Positions 34,181 through 43,565 of a DNA stretch of 64,000 bases are shown piece by piece; position 1 is the first letter of the stretch, and the number at the start of each line of letters is the position of its first letter. Position numbers and translations under genes: made by a program. The stretch is from positions 1-64,000 of the forward strand of contig JAQWGN010000017.1 in assembly GCA_029238215.1 (NCBI GenBank). Direction: 5' to 3'. The notes under the pieces are model-generated. The model was not told the DNA's origin, searched no databases, and saw only the letters and a list, made by a program, of their open reading frames with translations. The DNA comes from Flavobacteriaceae bacterium (GTDB lineage Bacteria > Bacteroidota > Bacteroidia > Flavobacteriales > Flavobacteriaceae).

Positions 34181-35047
34181 ATGGATACAAAAGAGCTTTT
34201 AAAGAAAGTTCGGAAAATTGAGATTAAAACCCGCCGGTTGAGTAATCATATCTTTGGGGGGGAATATCACAGTACCTTTAAAGGGCGTGGAATGACCTTT
34301 AGCGAGGTTCGTCAATACCAATATGGCGACGATGTTCGTGCCATTGACTGGAACGTTACGGCACGTTATCAAGAACCCTATGTAAAAGTTTTTGAGGAAG
34401 AGCGTGAACTTACGCTCATGCTCTTGGTGGATGTTAGTGGCTCTACCAACTTTGGAACACAACAACAGCTTAAACGAACCACGTTAACCGAAATTGCAGC
34501 TACGCTTGCTTTTTCAGCCTTGCAGAACAACGATAAAGTAGGACTTTTACTGTTTTCGAATGAAGTGGAGTTGTTTATTTCGCCAAAGAAAGGAAAATCG
34601 CATGTGTTGCGAATCATTCGCGAGCTTTTAGAACAAAAGCCTAAAAGTGCTAAAACGGATATTTCTGGTGCCCTAGAGTTTATGAGCAGGGTACTAAAAA
34701 AACGAGCTATTGTTTTTATGCTGTCAGATTTTCTTGATAAAGATTATACTAAATCAGTTCAACTTGCTGCTCGCAAGCATGATCTTACAGGGATTCGCCT
34801 ATATGATCCAATGGAAGAAAAGCTTCCCGCTGCTGGACTTCTTTTTATGCGTGATGCTGAAACCAACATGCAAAAGTGGGTAAATACTTCATCAAAGAGT
34901 GTTCGGACGGCTTATGCGCTTTCACAACGTAAAACCGCCGATTATTTCAGCACAAATTTTTCACGGTACGGCGCAGGGGCACTGTCGTGTGGATCAAATG
35001 AGAGTTATGTAAAAAAACTATTAACGTATTTTAAAAGCCGTGGGTAG
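34181..35047 (+). CDS. DUF58 domain protein
   Basis: This 288-residue protein has the DUF58 hallmarks: RRLSNHIFGGEYHSTFKGRGMTFSEVRQYQYGDDVRAIDWNVTARYQEPYVKVFEEERELTLMLLVDVSGST. The VDVSGS stretch is a VWA-like metal-site motif. It is a cytoplasmic or membrane-associated partner of MoxR ATPases. Its 3' end overlaps the next gene, whose GTG start lies inside it. Molecular role within the Bat locus is not established. Confidence 0.93.
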   Translation: MDTKELLKKVRKIEIKTRRLSNHIFGGEYHSTFKGRGMTFSEVRQYQYGDDVRAIDWNVTARYQEPYVKVFEEERELTLMLLVDVSGSTNFGTQQQLKRTTLTEIAATLAFSALQNNDKVGLLLFSNEVELFISPKKGKSHVLRIIRELLEQKPKSAKTDISGALEFMSRVLKKRAIVFMLSDFLDKDYTKSVQLAARKHDLTGIRLYDPMEEKLPAAGLLFMRDAETNMQKWVNTSSKSVRTAYALSQRKTADYFSTNFSRYGAGALSCGSNESYVKKLLTYFKSRG

Positions 35048-36626
35048 AAGATTTTATATTGTTTTAGCGCTAATGTGTGCTGTCCTTGGAGGTGCTCAAA
35101 CTAAAGTATCCCTACAAGCAGACACCCTTCAAGCGCGCCTTGCAGAACAAATAAATGTTGCCATTTCGGTAACTACTTCAACTCAGGCGCAAGTTAAATT
35201 TCCCCCATTACAAGCATTTTTGCCGTTCGAGGTCATTGATACTTCAGCAGTTGATACCACCCGCCAAGCGAAGTCTATTATCTATGCTAAAACATACTCG
35301 GTTATTCACTTTGATACAGGTCAGTTTACATTACCCCAACAGAAAGTAGTTGTTGACGGCGCCTTATTTTCAACCGACTCCCTTAGAATTCGCGTGAACG
35401 ATGTTGTGGTAGATACGTTAGAACAGCCATTATACCCGATCAAAACGATTTTACCAATTGCCAAAAACACCATCGGGTGGTGGAAGCCCTATGCATTTGG
35501 ATTCTTAATCATTTTGGGGCTTGTACTTCTTTATTTTTTAGCCATTCGTACACAAAAACGCATTCGAGCAAGTCGTCAAAAACTACCGCCTTTTGAACGT
35601 GCATTGCAAGCGCTACAAGCCCTTGAATCCAAGCAACTCGAAGAACAAGAAGAGTACAAAGTATACTATTCAGCCATGACTGATATTGTAAAAAACTACC
35701 TTGAGGATGAAACCGATATCGATGCGCTAGAAAGCACCTCAGATGAATTATTAACGAAATTAGCATTACTTCGAGATACCGGAAATTTAGACTTAACAAA
35801 TGACACGATAGACCATCTTAACGAAGTACTTCGTACTGCAGACTTGGTAAAATTTGCCCGTGCCATGCCCGAGGAACGTTTGGCTCGAGTCGATCGATCT
35901 AAAATTGAGTCCGTAGTAAAAGAAACACAAGCAGCACTGCCCGAGCCTACGGAAGAAGAGCGTTTACAGAACGAAGCCTATGCACGAATGCGCCAGAAAC
36001 AACGCCAACGCAAGCGGCTGCAACTCGGCGGACTTACTGTTTTGGGATTATCTTTTGTTATAATTATTGGCATGGTAATAAATTATGGCGCTGTTCAAAC
36101 GAAAGATCGTGTATTTGGACACCCTACTTTAGCATGGCTCGAAAAAGATTGGGTAGCAAGCACCTATGGTATTTCAGGAATGCAACTCGAAACCCCAGAT
36201 GTTTTAGGACGTAGATCAAGCCAGAATCGGATGAACCAACAGTTTGTTTTGGGGAGTTTAGACGATGCATTTTTGATTGTTTTACTCATGGAACACAGCA
36301 CATCTAAAGATGAGCAAACCATAGATTTACAACAAAAGGTAGATAAGGTAATTGGTTATTTTGATAGTATGGGTGCCACCAATATTTTCCAAAAGCAAAA
36401 CGATTATACCACCACTTCGGGTATTGAGGGTATTGTTGCATCAGGCTCTTTTGACTGGACCATATCCAATAAAAAATCACAACGCAAAACCTATGAAGTG
36501 TATCACTTTACTGAAAATAAAGGCTTCCAACAGCTACAACTAGTTTATGACCGCGATGATGCATATGCCAAGGAGCTAATCACACGGATATTAGCAAGCA
36601 TACAGTTTAAAAAAGCTAAAAAATGA
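35040..36626 (+). CDS. Bat-locus membrane protein with two transmembrane segments
   Basis: A 528-residue protein starting at GTG (35040), which overlaps DUF58 by 8 bp; RFYIVLALMCAVLGGAQ is a signal peptide. A periplasmic beta-rich region (about 20-140) is followed by a membrane helix (WWKPYAFGFLIILGLVLLYFLAI), a charged cytoplasmic region (~175-325) and a second helix (LQLGGLTVLGLSFVIIIGMVINY, ~325-347). The C-terminal ~180 residues have no match I can name. Its first half looks like the DUF4381/BatD-like protein found at this position in other Bat loci. Note that the true BatD is downstream. Confidence 0.68.
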   Translation: MGRRFYIVLALMCAVLGGAQTKVSLQADTLQARLAEQINVAISVTTSTQAQVKFPPLQAFLPFEVIDTSAVDTTRQAKSIIYAKTYSVIHFDTGQFTLPQQKVVVDGALFSTDSLRIRVNDVVVDTLEQPLYPIKTILPIAKNTIGWWKPYAFGFLIILGLVLLYFLAIRTQKRIRASRQKLPPFERALQALQALESKQLEEQEEYKVYYSAMTDIVKNYLEDETDIDALESTSDELLTKLALLRDTGNLDLTNDTIDHLNEVLRTADLVKFARAMPEERLARVDRSKIESVVKETQAALPEPTEEERLQNEAYARMRQKQRQRKRLQLGGLTVLGLSFVIIIGMVINYGAVQTKDRVFGHPTLAWLEKDWVASTYGISGMQLETPDVLGRRSSQNRMNQQFVLGSLDDAFLIVLLMEHSTSKDEQTIDLQQKVDKVIGYFDSMGATNIFQKQNDYTTTSGIEGIVASGSFDWTISNKKSQRKTYEVYHFTENKGFQQLQLVYDRDDAYAKELITRILASIQFKKAKK

Positions 36627-37624
36627 TGGAATACACCTTTGCATATCCGGAGTTTTTTTGGGGGCTATTAGCCATTCCTTTGCTTATTTTTTGGCATGTC
36701 TTAACCAGAAAAAAGCATGTAGCACACGTGTTAAGCCCAAGCATTGATGCCTTTGCCAAATCTGGAAGATTGCCCAAGTGGCAACCTCTATTGTTTTTAT
36801 TGCGATTAATCGCGATAGGATTTTTCTTAGTTGCCCTGGCTAGACCACAGACTCAAGATGTAAGCACCCAAACTAAAACCAATAAAGGCATCGATATTGT
36901 TATGGCCATAGATGTATCTTCAAGTATGTTGGCACGCGATTTAAAACCCAATCGCCTTTCTGCATTAAAGAAGGTCGCCGCCGATTTTATTGCCAAGCGA
37001 ACTTCTGACCGAATCGGGTTGGTGGTTTATGCCGGCGAGAGTTATACCAAAACCCCAATTACTTCTGATAAAGCATTGGTAATCGATGTGCTTGGAAAAG
37101 TATCTTATGATGGAATAATAAGTGACGGTACCGCCATCGGAATGGGCCTTGCTACTGCTGTAAATCGACTAAGGGACAGTAAAGCTAAAAGTAAAATCAT
37201 CATCTTGCTCACAGATGGGGTAAACAATACCGGCTTTGTAGACCCTAAAACAGCCGCAGGACTTGCAAGCTCCTTTGGTATTAAAACCTATACCATTGGT
37301 TTGGGAAGTAATGGAAGTGCCCCTGCACCTGTAGCACTCCGTCCAGACGGGTCTTTTGTATATCAACTTACAAAAGTTGAAATTGATGAAGAGCTATTGA
37401 AAACCATCGCAGAGGAAACAGGAGGGAGCTATTATCGTGCTACCAACAATAAAAAACTGGAAGCCATTTATGAAGAAATCGATAAATTAGAACGTACAGA
37501 AGTCGAAGAGATTCGCTATACGAAATACCACGAAAAGTACCGTTGGTTTGTGTTTTGGGGATTAGGTGCACTTCTACTTGAATGGACACTACGGCATACG
37601 CTTTTTAAATCGGCATTGGCATGA
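36623..37624 (+). CDS. batA: BatA, VWA domain protein
   Basis: A 333-residue membrane protein of the aerotolerance locus. Membrane segments flank a von Willebrand A domain with metal-site AIDVSSSML and later IILLTDGVNNTG and the T in TAIGMG. The start overlaps the preceding stop by 4 bp and its own stop overlaps batB by 4 bp. In Bacteroides, Bat proteins contribute to aerotolerance; a chaperone-linked or envelope role is suggested. Distinguished from BatB by order and by the DVSSS motif. Confidence 0.88.
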   Translation: MMEYTFAYPEFFWGLLAIPLLIFWHVLTRKKHVAHVLSPSIDAFAKSGRLPKWQPLLFLLRLIAIGFFLVALARPQTQDVSTQTKTNKGIDIVMAIDVSSSMLARDLKPNRLSALKKVAADFIAKRTSDRIGLVVYAGESYTKTPITSDKALVIDVLGKVSYDGIISDGTAIGMGLATAVNRLRDSKAKSKIIILLTDGVNNTGFVDPKTAAGLASSFGIKTYTIGLGSNGSAPAPVALRPDGSFVYQLTKVEIDEELLKTIAEETGGSYYRATNNKKLEAIYEEIDKLERTEVEEIRYTKYHEKYRWFVFWGLGALLLEWTLRHTLFKSALA

Positions 37625-38652
37625 TACAGTACGAACAAACCCAATATTTCTATCTGTTGCTTCTAATCCCTATAATGGTGTTAGCATACCTATTGTTTAC
37701 ATTATGGAAAAAACGCATTCAGAAAACGATGGCCTCTCCATCAATGCTTTTACACATTGCTCCAGAGCAATCCTTTTTTAAAGGGTGGGCAAAGCAGGTC
37801 TTGTTATGGCTTGGAGTGGCGTGTATTTGTATTGGGCTGGTAAATCCCCAAATAGGAACTGAATTAGAAACTGTAAAGAGAGAGGGAGTGGACATCGTTT
37901 TTGCTATTGATGTATCTAAAAGCATGCTTGCGGAAGATATTGCTCCCAACAGGCTTGAGAAGGCAAAACGCTTAACAAGTGAGCTTATTAATAAGCTGGT
38001 TAGTGATCGGATAGGAATTATTGCATACGCCTCTTCGGCGATTCCTCATTTGCCAATTACCACAGACTATGCTGCCGCTCGAATGTTCCTTGCCTCACTT
38101 GATACCAATATGATTTCTTCGCAAGGAACGGCTATCTCGGCTGCGATTCGCTTGGCAGAAACCTATTTTGATGATGAAAATCAATCGAACAAGGTGGTCT
38201 GTATCCTATCAGACGGCGAAGATCATGGTGAGGATGCACTTACAGCAGTTAAACAGGCATCAGACTTGGGAATCACTTTTTTCACGGTTGTTGTTGGTAC
38301 TGAAAAAGGCTCTGTAATTCCAATAAAGCAGGGGAATTCGATCGCCTATAAAAAAGACGAGAATGGAGAAGTTGTGATTACAAAAAGTGATTTTGAGCAA
38401 ATGAAATCCATTGCAGAAGAAAACGATGGTTTATTTTTAGAGGGCGGGAATACCGAAGAAGTTGTGACAGCAATTATTGATCGCCTAAAAACAATGGACA
38501 AACAAGAGTTTGAGGCCAAGCAATTTGTTAAATTCAAGGATCAATTTCAATGGTTTTTGGGGATTGGCTTATTTTTGATTGTTCTTGATTTATTTTTATT
38601 TTATCGAAGCACACAATGGATAAAAAAACTAAACCTTTTTTATGATGCGTAG
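37621..38652 (+). CDS. batB: BatB, VWA domain protein
   Basis: A 343-residue second VWA protein. Two N-terminal helices (residues ~8-25 and ~58-75) precede the VWA domain, with AIDVSKSMLAEDIAPNR as the metal site and ILSDGEDHGEDA as the second loop. A C-terminal helix (FLGIGLFLIVLDLFLFY) closes the protein. It shares the layout of BatA, consistent with an ancient gene duplication, and overlaps batC by 11 bp. Confidence 0.88.
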   Translation: MIQYEQTQYFYLLLLIPIMVLAYLLFTLWKKRIQKTMASPSMLLHIAPEQSFFKGWAKQVLLWLGVACICIGLVNPQIGTELETVKREGVDIVFAIDVSKSMLAEDIAPNRLEKAKRLTSELINKLVSDRIGIIAYASSAIPHLPITTDYAAARMFLASLDTNMISSQGTAISAAIRLAETYFDDENQSNKVVCILSDGEDHGEDALTAVKQASDLGITFFTVVVGTEKGSVIPIKQGNSIAYKKDENGEVVITKSDFEQMKSIAEENDGLFLEGGNTEEVVTAIIDRLKTMDKQEFEAKQFVKFKDQFQWFLGIGLFLIVLDLFLFYRSTQWIKKLNLFYDA

Positions 38653-39469
38653 TCACTTTTGTATTCTTTTTTTCTTTCCACTAGCAGTACTAGCTCAGGA
38701 TGCATTGCAGGTACAACAGACCGATAATTATATCTATGATGGCAATGAAGCTTTTGATGCAGCTAACGACGTAGAAGCGGAAAAAAATTACCGCCGTGCT
38801 GTTGCGTTAGGAGCAAAGAACGATATTGCCCAGTACAACCTTGCAACAACCCTGCAACAAGACAACTATACCCAAGAGGCATTACTAACCTATGCTGAGA
38901 CATTGGAAGCTACAAGAGAGCGTCCTAATAAACATCGTACCTTCCACAATATTGGCAATGCGTTAATGCAACTCAAAAATTATAAAGGAGCCGTGGATGC
39001 CTATAAAAATGCCTTGCGAAACAATCCGAATGACGATGAAACACGCTATAATTATGCTCTAGCCAAAAAAATGCTTGAGGAAGAACAACAAGAACAAGAC
39101 GAGCAGCAGGATCAAGACGATAATCAAGAGAATAAGGAAAACGACGACCAGAAGAAAGACAACGATAAAAACCAAGACAAGGATAAAGAGCAAGAGGGCG
39201 ATAAGGATAACGAAGGGGAGGATTCTCAGGATAAGGAGAAGCCTTCTAAAGAGGACGAAGGTGAGAAAGACCAGAAAGAACCAGAACAGGACGAGGGTCA
39301 AGAAAGCGATACTGATAATAAAAAAAAACAGCCCCAACCTACACAGTTATCACCTCAACAAATCCAGAATTTACTTGACGCGATGAGTAATGAGGAAAAG
39401 AAAGTCCAAGACAAATTGAATGCTAAAAAGGTAAAAGCATCTGGAACCAAAAACAAAAAGGATTGGTAA
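38642..39469 (+). CDS. batC: BatC, TPR protein with charged low-complexity tail
   Basis: A 275-residue protein. The signal peptide (FCILFFFPLAVLAQ) is followed by about three TPRs (residues ~30-140; AQYNLATTLQ, HNIGNALMQLKNYKGAVDAYKNALRNNPNDDETRYNYALAK). The next ~100 residues are made almost wholly of E, D, Q, K and N. The C-terminus (LSPQQIQNLLDAMSNEEKKVQDKL) is a short conserved BatC block. The low-complexity DNA opens false ORFs in two other frames. A partner-docking role is inferred. Confidence 0.85.
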   Translation: MMRSHFCILFFFPLAVLAQDALQVQQTDNYIYDGNEAFDAANDVEAEKNYRRAVALGAKNDIAQYNLATTLQQDNYTQEALLTYAETLEATRERPNKHRTFHNIGNALMQLKNYKGAVDAYKNALRNNPNDDETRYNYALAKKMLEEEQQEQDEQQDQDDNQENKENDDQKKDNDKNQDKDKEQEGDKDNEGEDSQDKEKPSKEDEGEKDQKEPEQDEGQESDTDNKKKQPQPTQLSPQQIQNLLDAMSNEEKKVQDKLNAKKVKASGTKNKKDW

Positions 39470-41214
39470 TGAACAAAACAGCGTTATTGTGTTTTTTGAT
39501 GGTGTGGACAGTTTCACCACACCTCCTAGGGCAAGTACGTTTTGAAGCAACCCTTAGCAAGAATGAACTAGGGATTAACGAACGATTGCGCGTGGAGTTT
39601 ACCATGAATCAAGACGGGGATAATTTCAGACCTCCTTCTTTTGACGACTTCCGAGTAGTTGCAGGCCCAAACCAATCGGTGAGCAATATGTTTGTCAATG
39701 GAAAACGGTCGTTTTCTAAGAGCTACACCTATTTTCTTACACCACTGAAAAAGGGAAAGCTTTCTATAGGGCAGGCTTCTATAGAAATTGAAGGTCAACG
39801 CTATAAAACCTCCCAACTTTCGGTGGAAGTTAAGAATGCCGTAGACCTTCCAAAAAACCCAAATGATCCCAATTATATTGCAGCTGAAAACCTGCATTTG
39901 GTTGTCGAATTATCAAAAAACAAAGCATACATCAACGAGCCAATAACCGTTTTGTATAAACTTTATTTTGGTGGAAATGTTCGTCCTTCGGATGTAAACG
40001 CTATCGACATGCCTGAGTACAATGACTTTTGGTCTCAGGATATTCCTTCACGAAGAACCATTGAAAGGGGAATGTATAAGGGAAAGCAATACAACTATGT
40101 AATTTGGCAGCAAACCGTATTGTATCCACAGCGTGAAGGGAAACTTCCTATAGCTCCTCTAACACTTGATGTTCAGCTAGATGTACCTACAAAGCGGCGA
40201 GATTTTTTTGGAAATCAGGTGTACACTCAAGTATCGCGTATTGTATCGGCAGGGAAGCGATCATTAACAGTAATACCATTCCCTGAAGAAGGAAAACCAG
40301 CCTCATTTAGTGGCGCTGTTGGTAGCTTTGAATTTGATGTAACAACTTCAAAGGCAGCCCTTAACGCTTCTGAATCTTTACAAGCAGTTGTGTCGGTAAA
40401 AGGAAATGGAAATTTAAAGTTGTTTTCACTCCCAGAATTGGTGACACCAAGTGCTTTGGAGCGCTATGATCCAGAACATAATGAACAAGTAAAAACAACA
40501 CTTTCGGGAATGCGAGGTAGTAAGGAAGACAGCTATACCTTGGTTCCTCAATTTCAAGGGAAATATCCAATACCAGCGGTTGAGTTTTCATATTTTGACC
40601 CATCAACAAAGACGTACAAAACCCTTCGTTCCGAAGAGCTGATAATTGATGTATTGGAAGGCCCTAAAATTGCCGGGTCTCCTACACCCACAACACCTAT
40701 TGTCACGGGTAGTACTGTCAATTCTAATGCATTTCAATTTATTGCACAACGCACAAACTTTAAACCAATAGCACAACGCCCATTTTTTGGCAGTACGCTA
40801 TACTATGCGTTGCTTTTCACTCCGATTGTCTTGTTGTTTTTATACAGACTATTACGCAACAGAAAACCCGATGCGATGCGTGTTGCACAACGCAATAAAG
40901 CCCGTTTGGTAAAAAAGTTTTTGGGTAAGGCAAAGCGAAGCATGTCAGAATCTACGTTATTTTATGTCGCTCTAGAACAAGCATTACATAATTATGTCAA
41001 GGCGCGTCTGCAAATACAAATGACAGAATTCAGCAAAGAAAAAATGGAGATTTTACTCACCAAAAAGGGAGTGGATACCCAAACCGTTGCGTTATTTATC
41101 CGCGTGCTTACCAATTGTGAGTTTGCTCGCTATACGCCCAGTTCAAAAAGCAGTATGGAACAAGACTATAACATTGCCGTAGAGGCCATAACTCAAATGG
41201 ATAAACAATTTTAG
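39469..41214 (+). CDS. batD: BatD, membrane protein
   Basis: This 581-residue protein has a signal peptide (MNKTALLCFLMVWTVSPHLLGQ), then a long beta-rich BatD domain (VRFEATLSKNELGINERLRVEFTMNQDGDNFRPPSFDDFRVVAGPNQSVSNMFVNGKRSFSKSYTYFLTP), and a helix at about 440-460 (YYALLFTPIVLLFLYRLL). The cytoplasmic tail (~460-581) resembles the BatD C-terminus. The ATG at 39469 overlaps batC's TAA; the TTG upstream in the ORF track is not needed. It is in the middle of the uninterrupted operon. Confidence 0.87.
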   Translation: MNKTALLCFLMVWTVSPHLLGQVRFEATLSKNELGINERLRVEFTMNQDGDNFRPPSFDDFRVVAGPNQSVSNMFVNGKRSFSKSYTYFLTPLKKGKLSIGQASIEIEGQRYKTSQLSVEVKNAVDLPKNPNDPNYIAAENLHLVVELSKNKAYINEPITVLYKLYFGGNVRPSDVNAIDMPEYNDFWSQDIPSRRTIERGMYKGKQYNYVIWQQTVLYPQREGKLPIAPLTLDVQLDVPTKRRDFFGNQVYTQVSRIVSAGKRSLTVIPFPEEGKPASFSGAVGSFEFDVTTSKAALNASESLQAVVSVKGNGNLKLFSLPELVTPSALERYDPEHNEQVKTTLSGMRGSKEDSYTLVPQFQGKYPIPAVEFSYFDPSTKTYKTLRSEELIIDVLEGPKIAGSPTPTTPIVTGSTVNSNAFQFIAQRTNFKPIAQRPFFGSTLYYALLFTPIVLLFLYRLLRNRKPDAMRVAQRNKARLVKKFLGKAKRSMSESTLFYVALEQALHNYVKARLQIQMTEFSKEKMEILLTKKGVDTQTVALFIRVLTNCEFARYTPSSKSSMEQDYNIAVEAITQMDKQF

Positions 41215-41216
41215 CT

Positions 41217-41981
41217 ATGAAAAGAAGCGTAGTTTTTATGTTACTTGTATCGTTAGTTGCAGTTGGACAATCTCCAAATGATTTCTTTAGGGAAGCGAAT
41301 AATGCCTACAATGAAGGAAATTATAACCGCGCCATTCAGTATTATGATTCTATCAGTAAACAGGGAGTGCACTCTGTAGAGCTGTATTTTAACTTGGCAA
41401 ACGCCTATTACAAACAAAATGCAATTGCACCTAGCATTTTGAATTATGAAAAAGCATTGTTATTAGATGCTGACAATCAGCAGGTACTTAATAATTTGTC
41501 TTTTGCACAAAACATGACTCTAGATCGGTTTGCTCCTTTACCAGAAAATGAATTAAAAAAATGGGGCAACGGACTGGTATTTCTAACATCGGTGCGGGGA
41601 TGGGCTCTAGTTACAATTATGGGATCCTGGTTGGCAATCCTAAGCTTTTTCTTATATGATAAAACAAGAAAAAGTGGGTTTAAGCGCTTGTATTTTACGG
41701 TCTTTGTTGGATTACTCTTCTGTACTGTTTTTTCTTTTGCGTTTGCATTACAACAAAAAGGGAAGCTGCGTAATTCGCGACCGGCTATAGTTTATGCTAG
41801 TTCTGAATCATTTCGGTCAGAGCCTAATTTGCGCTCAGAAGTATTACTTACAATTCACGAAGGAGCAAAAGTATTTGTTCTCGAAAATGTGGAAGATTGG
41901 ATTAAAATCCGCTTAATCAATGGATCAACGGGATGGATTCCACAAAGTAGTATTGCTTATATCAGCTTTGCTGTAGAATAG
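41217..41981 (+). CDS. batE: BatE, TPR and SH3-type domain protein
   Basis: A 254-residue final gene of the locus. The signal peptide (VFMLLVSLVAVGQ) precedes TPRs (about 20-95), two membrane segments (about 125-145 and 155-180) and a C-terminal bacterial SH3-like domain (about 185-254, PAIVYASSESFRSEPNLRSEVLLTIHEGAKVFVLENVEDWIKIRLINGSTGWIP), which may bind peptidoglycan. The TPR-TM-SH3 order is the usual BatE layout. The 3' end overlaps the convergent cvpA by 20 bp. Confidence 0.86.
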   Translation: MKRSVVFMLLVSLVAVGQSPNDFFREANNAYNEGNYNRAIQYYDSISKQGVHSVELYFNLANAYYKQNAIAPSILNYEKALLLDADNQQVLNNLSFAQNMTLDRFAPLPENELKKWGNGLVFLTSVRGWALVTIMGSWLAILSFFLYDKTRKSGFKRLYFTVFVGLLFCTVFSFAFALQQKGKLRNSRPAIVYASSESFRSEPNLRSEVLLTIHEGAKVFVLENVEDWIKIRLINGSTGWIPQSSIAYISFAVE

Positions 41982-42477
41982 GCTCGATTAGATTTTTATC
42001 CGTATTAATTTTTTCAAATAAATATCCTCCCAAATCCTGTAGTGGTTCAAAGAAAAGTGAACTTTCGGTAAGGGTTTCGGGTAAAAAAGGAAAGAACTGG
42101 TTTGCTTGCCCTAAAATCCAAACCAATACGCCACAAATTACGAGCCATTTACAAGTACCAAATATGGCGCCCAACAAACGATTTAAAAACCCGAGTAAAA
42201 TTACCTTAGCGAGTTTGGTTAATAGCTTTCCAATCCACGCAACTCCGATAATAATTCCAATAAATGTTAATGCAAAAGCAAGTAGGGATAGATATTCCCA
42301 TTCTATATAATTGGAAAGTAAATGAGCAGTAAAGCTTGAAAAGTGCAACGCTCCAAAAACACCCAACACCAATGCTAGTAGCGAAGCGATTTCCACAAAA
42401 AACCCTCTAAATGCTCCACGACCAAGACCGTAAACAGCTAAGCAAACAACAGCAATGTCGATATAATTAAGCGGCAT
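41962..42477 (-). CDS. CvpA family membrane protein
   Basis: A 171-residue inner-membrane protein with four or so helices and the family opening NYIDIAVVCLAVYGLGRGAFRGFFVEIASLLALVLG. Conserved FLNRLLGAIFGTCKWLVICGVL follows. Family members affect colicin V secretion and membrane stress, but the mechanism is unclear. An exact -7 box (TACATTTG on the minus strand, 42482-42489) ends four bases before the ATG, so translation is likely leaderless or nearly so. Divergent from pheS. Confidence 0.88.
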   Translation of the reverse strand: MPLNYIDIAVVCLAVYGLGRGAFRGFFVEIASLLALVLGVFGALHFSSFTAHLLSNYIEWEYLSLLAFALTFIGIIIGVAWIGKLLTKLAKVILLGFLNRLLGAIFGTCKWLVICGVLVWILGQANQFFPFLPETLTESSLFFEPLQDLGGYLFEKINTDKNLIEPILQQS

Positions 42478-42481
42478 ACTA

Positions 42482-42489
42482 CAAATGTA
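42482..42489 (-). promoter_or_regulatory. -7 box (TACATTTG) of cvpA, near-leaderless
   Basis: Exact TAnnTTTG match on the minus strand, with four bases to the ATG. Confidence 0.55.
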
Positions 42490-42532
42490 CGCATAGATTT
42501 GTTTGCTGTAGTGGTACTATTTGTGGAATGTG

Positions 42533-42540
42533 TATTTTTG
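42533..42540 (+). promoter_or_regulatory. -7 box (TATTTTTG) of pheS, near-leaderless
   Basis: Exact TAnnTTTG match, five bases before the pheS ATG at 42546. The cvpA and pheS promoters share the 68-bp gap between their start codons. Confidence 0.55.
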
Positions 42541-42545
42541 TCCTT

Positions 42546-43565
42546 ATGATTGATACCATTAAAACACATCTTCAAGACGTAGAAGTATATCAGGCTTCAT
42601 CCTTGGATGAGGTAGAACAGTTTAGGATAGCATATTTAGGAAAGAAGGGACATATTACCCAACTTTTTGCAGATTTCCGTAACGTTCCTAATGAAGAAAA
42701 AAAGGAATATGGACAGTTGCTAAATCAACTAAAAACCGAAGCACAAACTAAGGTCAAGGAACTACAAACACAATTAAGCGGTTCGCAAACTCCTAAAGGA
42801 CTTTTGAATGACATTACCCGACCAGGTCAGCCCATTGCCTTGGGAGCACGTCATCCCATTAGTATCGTTCGCGATAAGGTAATCGATGTGTTTAGCCGCA
42901 TTGGTTATGGTCTATCTTCTGGCCCTGAAGTTGAGGATGATTGGCACAATTTTTCTGCACTTAACTTGCCTGAACATCATCCAGCACGGGATATGCAAGA
43001 CACCTTTTTTGTGCAAACCAACCCCGATGTAATGTTACGCACCCACACTTCTTCGGTACAAGTGCGTCATATGGAAGCCAACCGGCCTCCTATCCGAATT
43101 TTATCTCCTGGTCGTGTTTTTAGAAACGAAGCAATTTCAGCACGATCACACTGTGTTTTTCATCAAGTAGAAGGCTTGTATATCGATAAGAATGTGTCTT
43201 TTGCTGATTTAAAGCAAACGTTAATGTACTTTACAAAAGCAATTTTTGGAACAGCAGAAATCCGCCTTCGGCCATCGTATTTTCCATTTACTGAGCCAAG
43301 TGCTGAGGTAGATATTTATTGGGGGTTAGAAACAGAAGCAGATTATCGCATCACCAAGGGAACAGGGTGGTTAGAGATAATGGGTTGTGGTATGGTAGAC
43401 CCTCAAGTTTTGAAGAACTGTAACATTGATCCTGAGGAATATTCAGGATTTGCTTTTGGAATGGGGCTCGAACGTATGGCCATGCTCTTGTATCAAATTG
43501 AAGATATTCGCATGTTTTACGAAAACGATGTGCGTTTCCTAAAGCAATTTACTTCAATAAGCTAG
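42546..43565 (+). CDS. pheS: Phenylalanyl-tRNA synthetase alpha subunit
   Basis: The class II synthetase alpha subunit charges tRNA-Phe with PheT, which is not in this window. The 339-residue protein shows the N-terminal coiled coil (residues ~1-80), then motif 1 region, motif 2 (RNEAISARSHCVFHQVEGLYID) and motif 3 (GFAFGMGLERMAMLLY). The first six codons of the ORF track form the -7 box and are not coding. Its stop overlaps that of gpsA by 3-4 bp. Confidence 0.97.
   Translation: MIDTIKTHLQDVEVYQASSLDEVEQFRIAYLGKKGHITQLFADFRNVPNEEKKEYGQLLNQLKTEAQTKVKELQTQLSGSQTPKGLLNDITRPGQPIALGARHPISIVRDKVIDVFSRIGYGLSSGPEVEDDWHNFSALNLPEHHPARDMQDTFFVQTNPDVMLRTHTSSVQVRHMEANRPPIRILSPGRVFRNEAISARSHCVFHQVEGLYIDKNVSFADLKQTLMYFTKAIFGTAEIRLRPSYFPFTEPSAEVDIYWGLETEADYRITKGTGWLEIMGCGMVDPQVLKNCNIDPEEYSGFAFGMGLERMAMLLYQIEDIRMFYENDVRFLKQFTSIS

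Noticed and set aside
39059-39386. ORFs of 92 and 103 aa on both strands inside batC
   Set aside because: They are frame shadows of GA-rich low-complexity DNA and have no start context or family resemblance.
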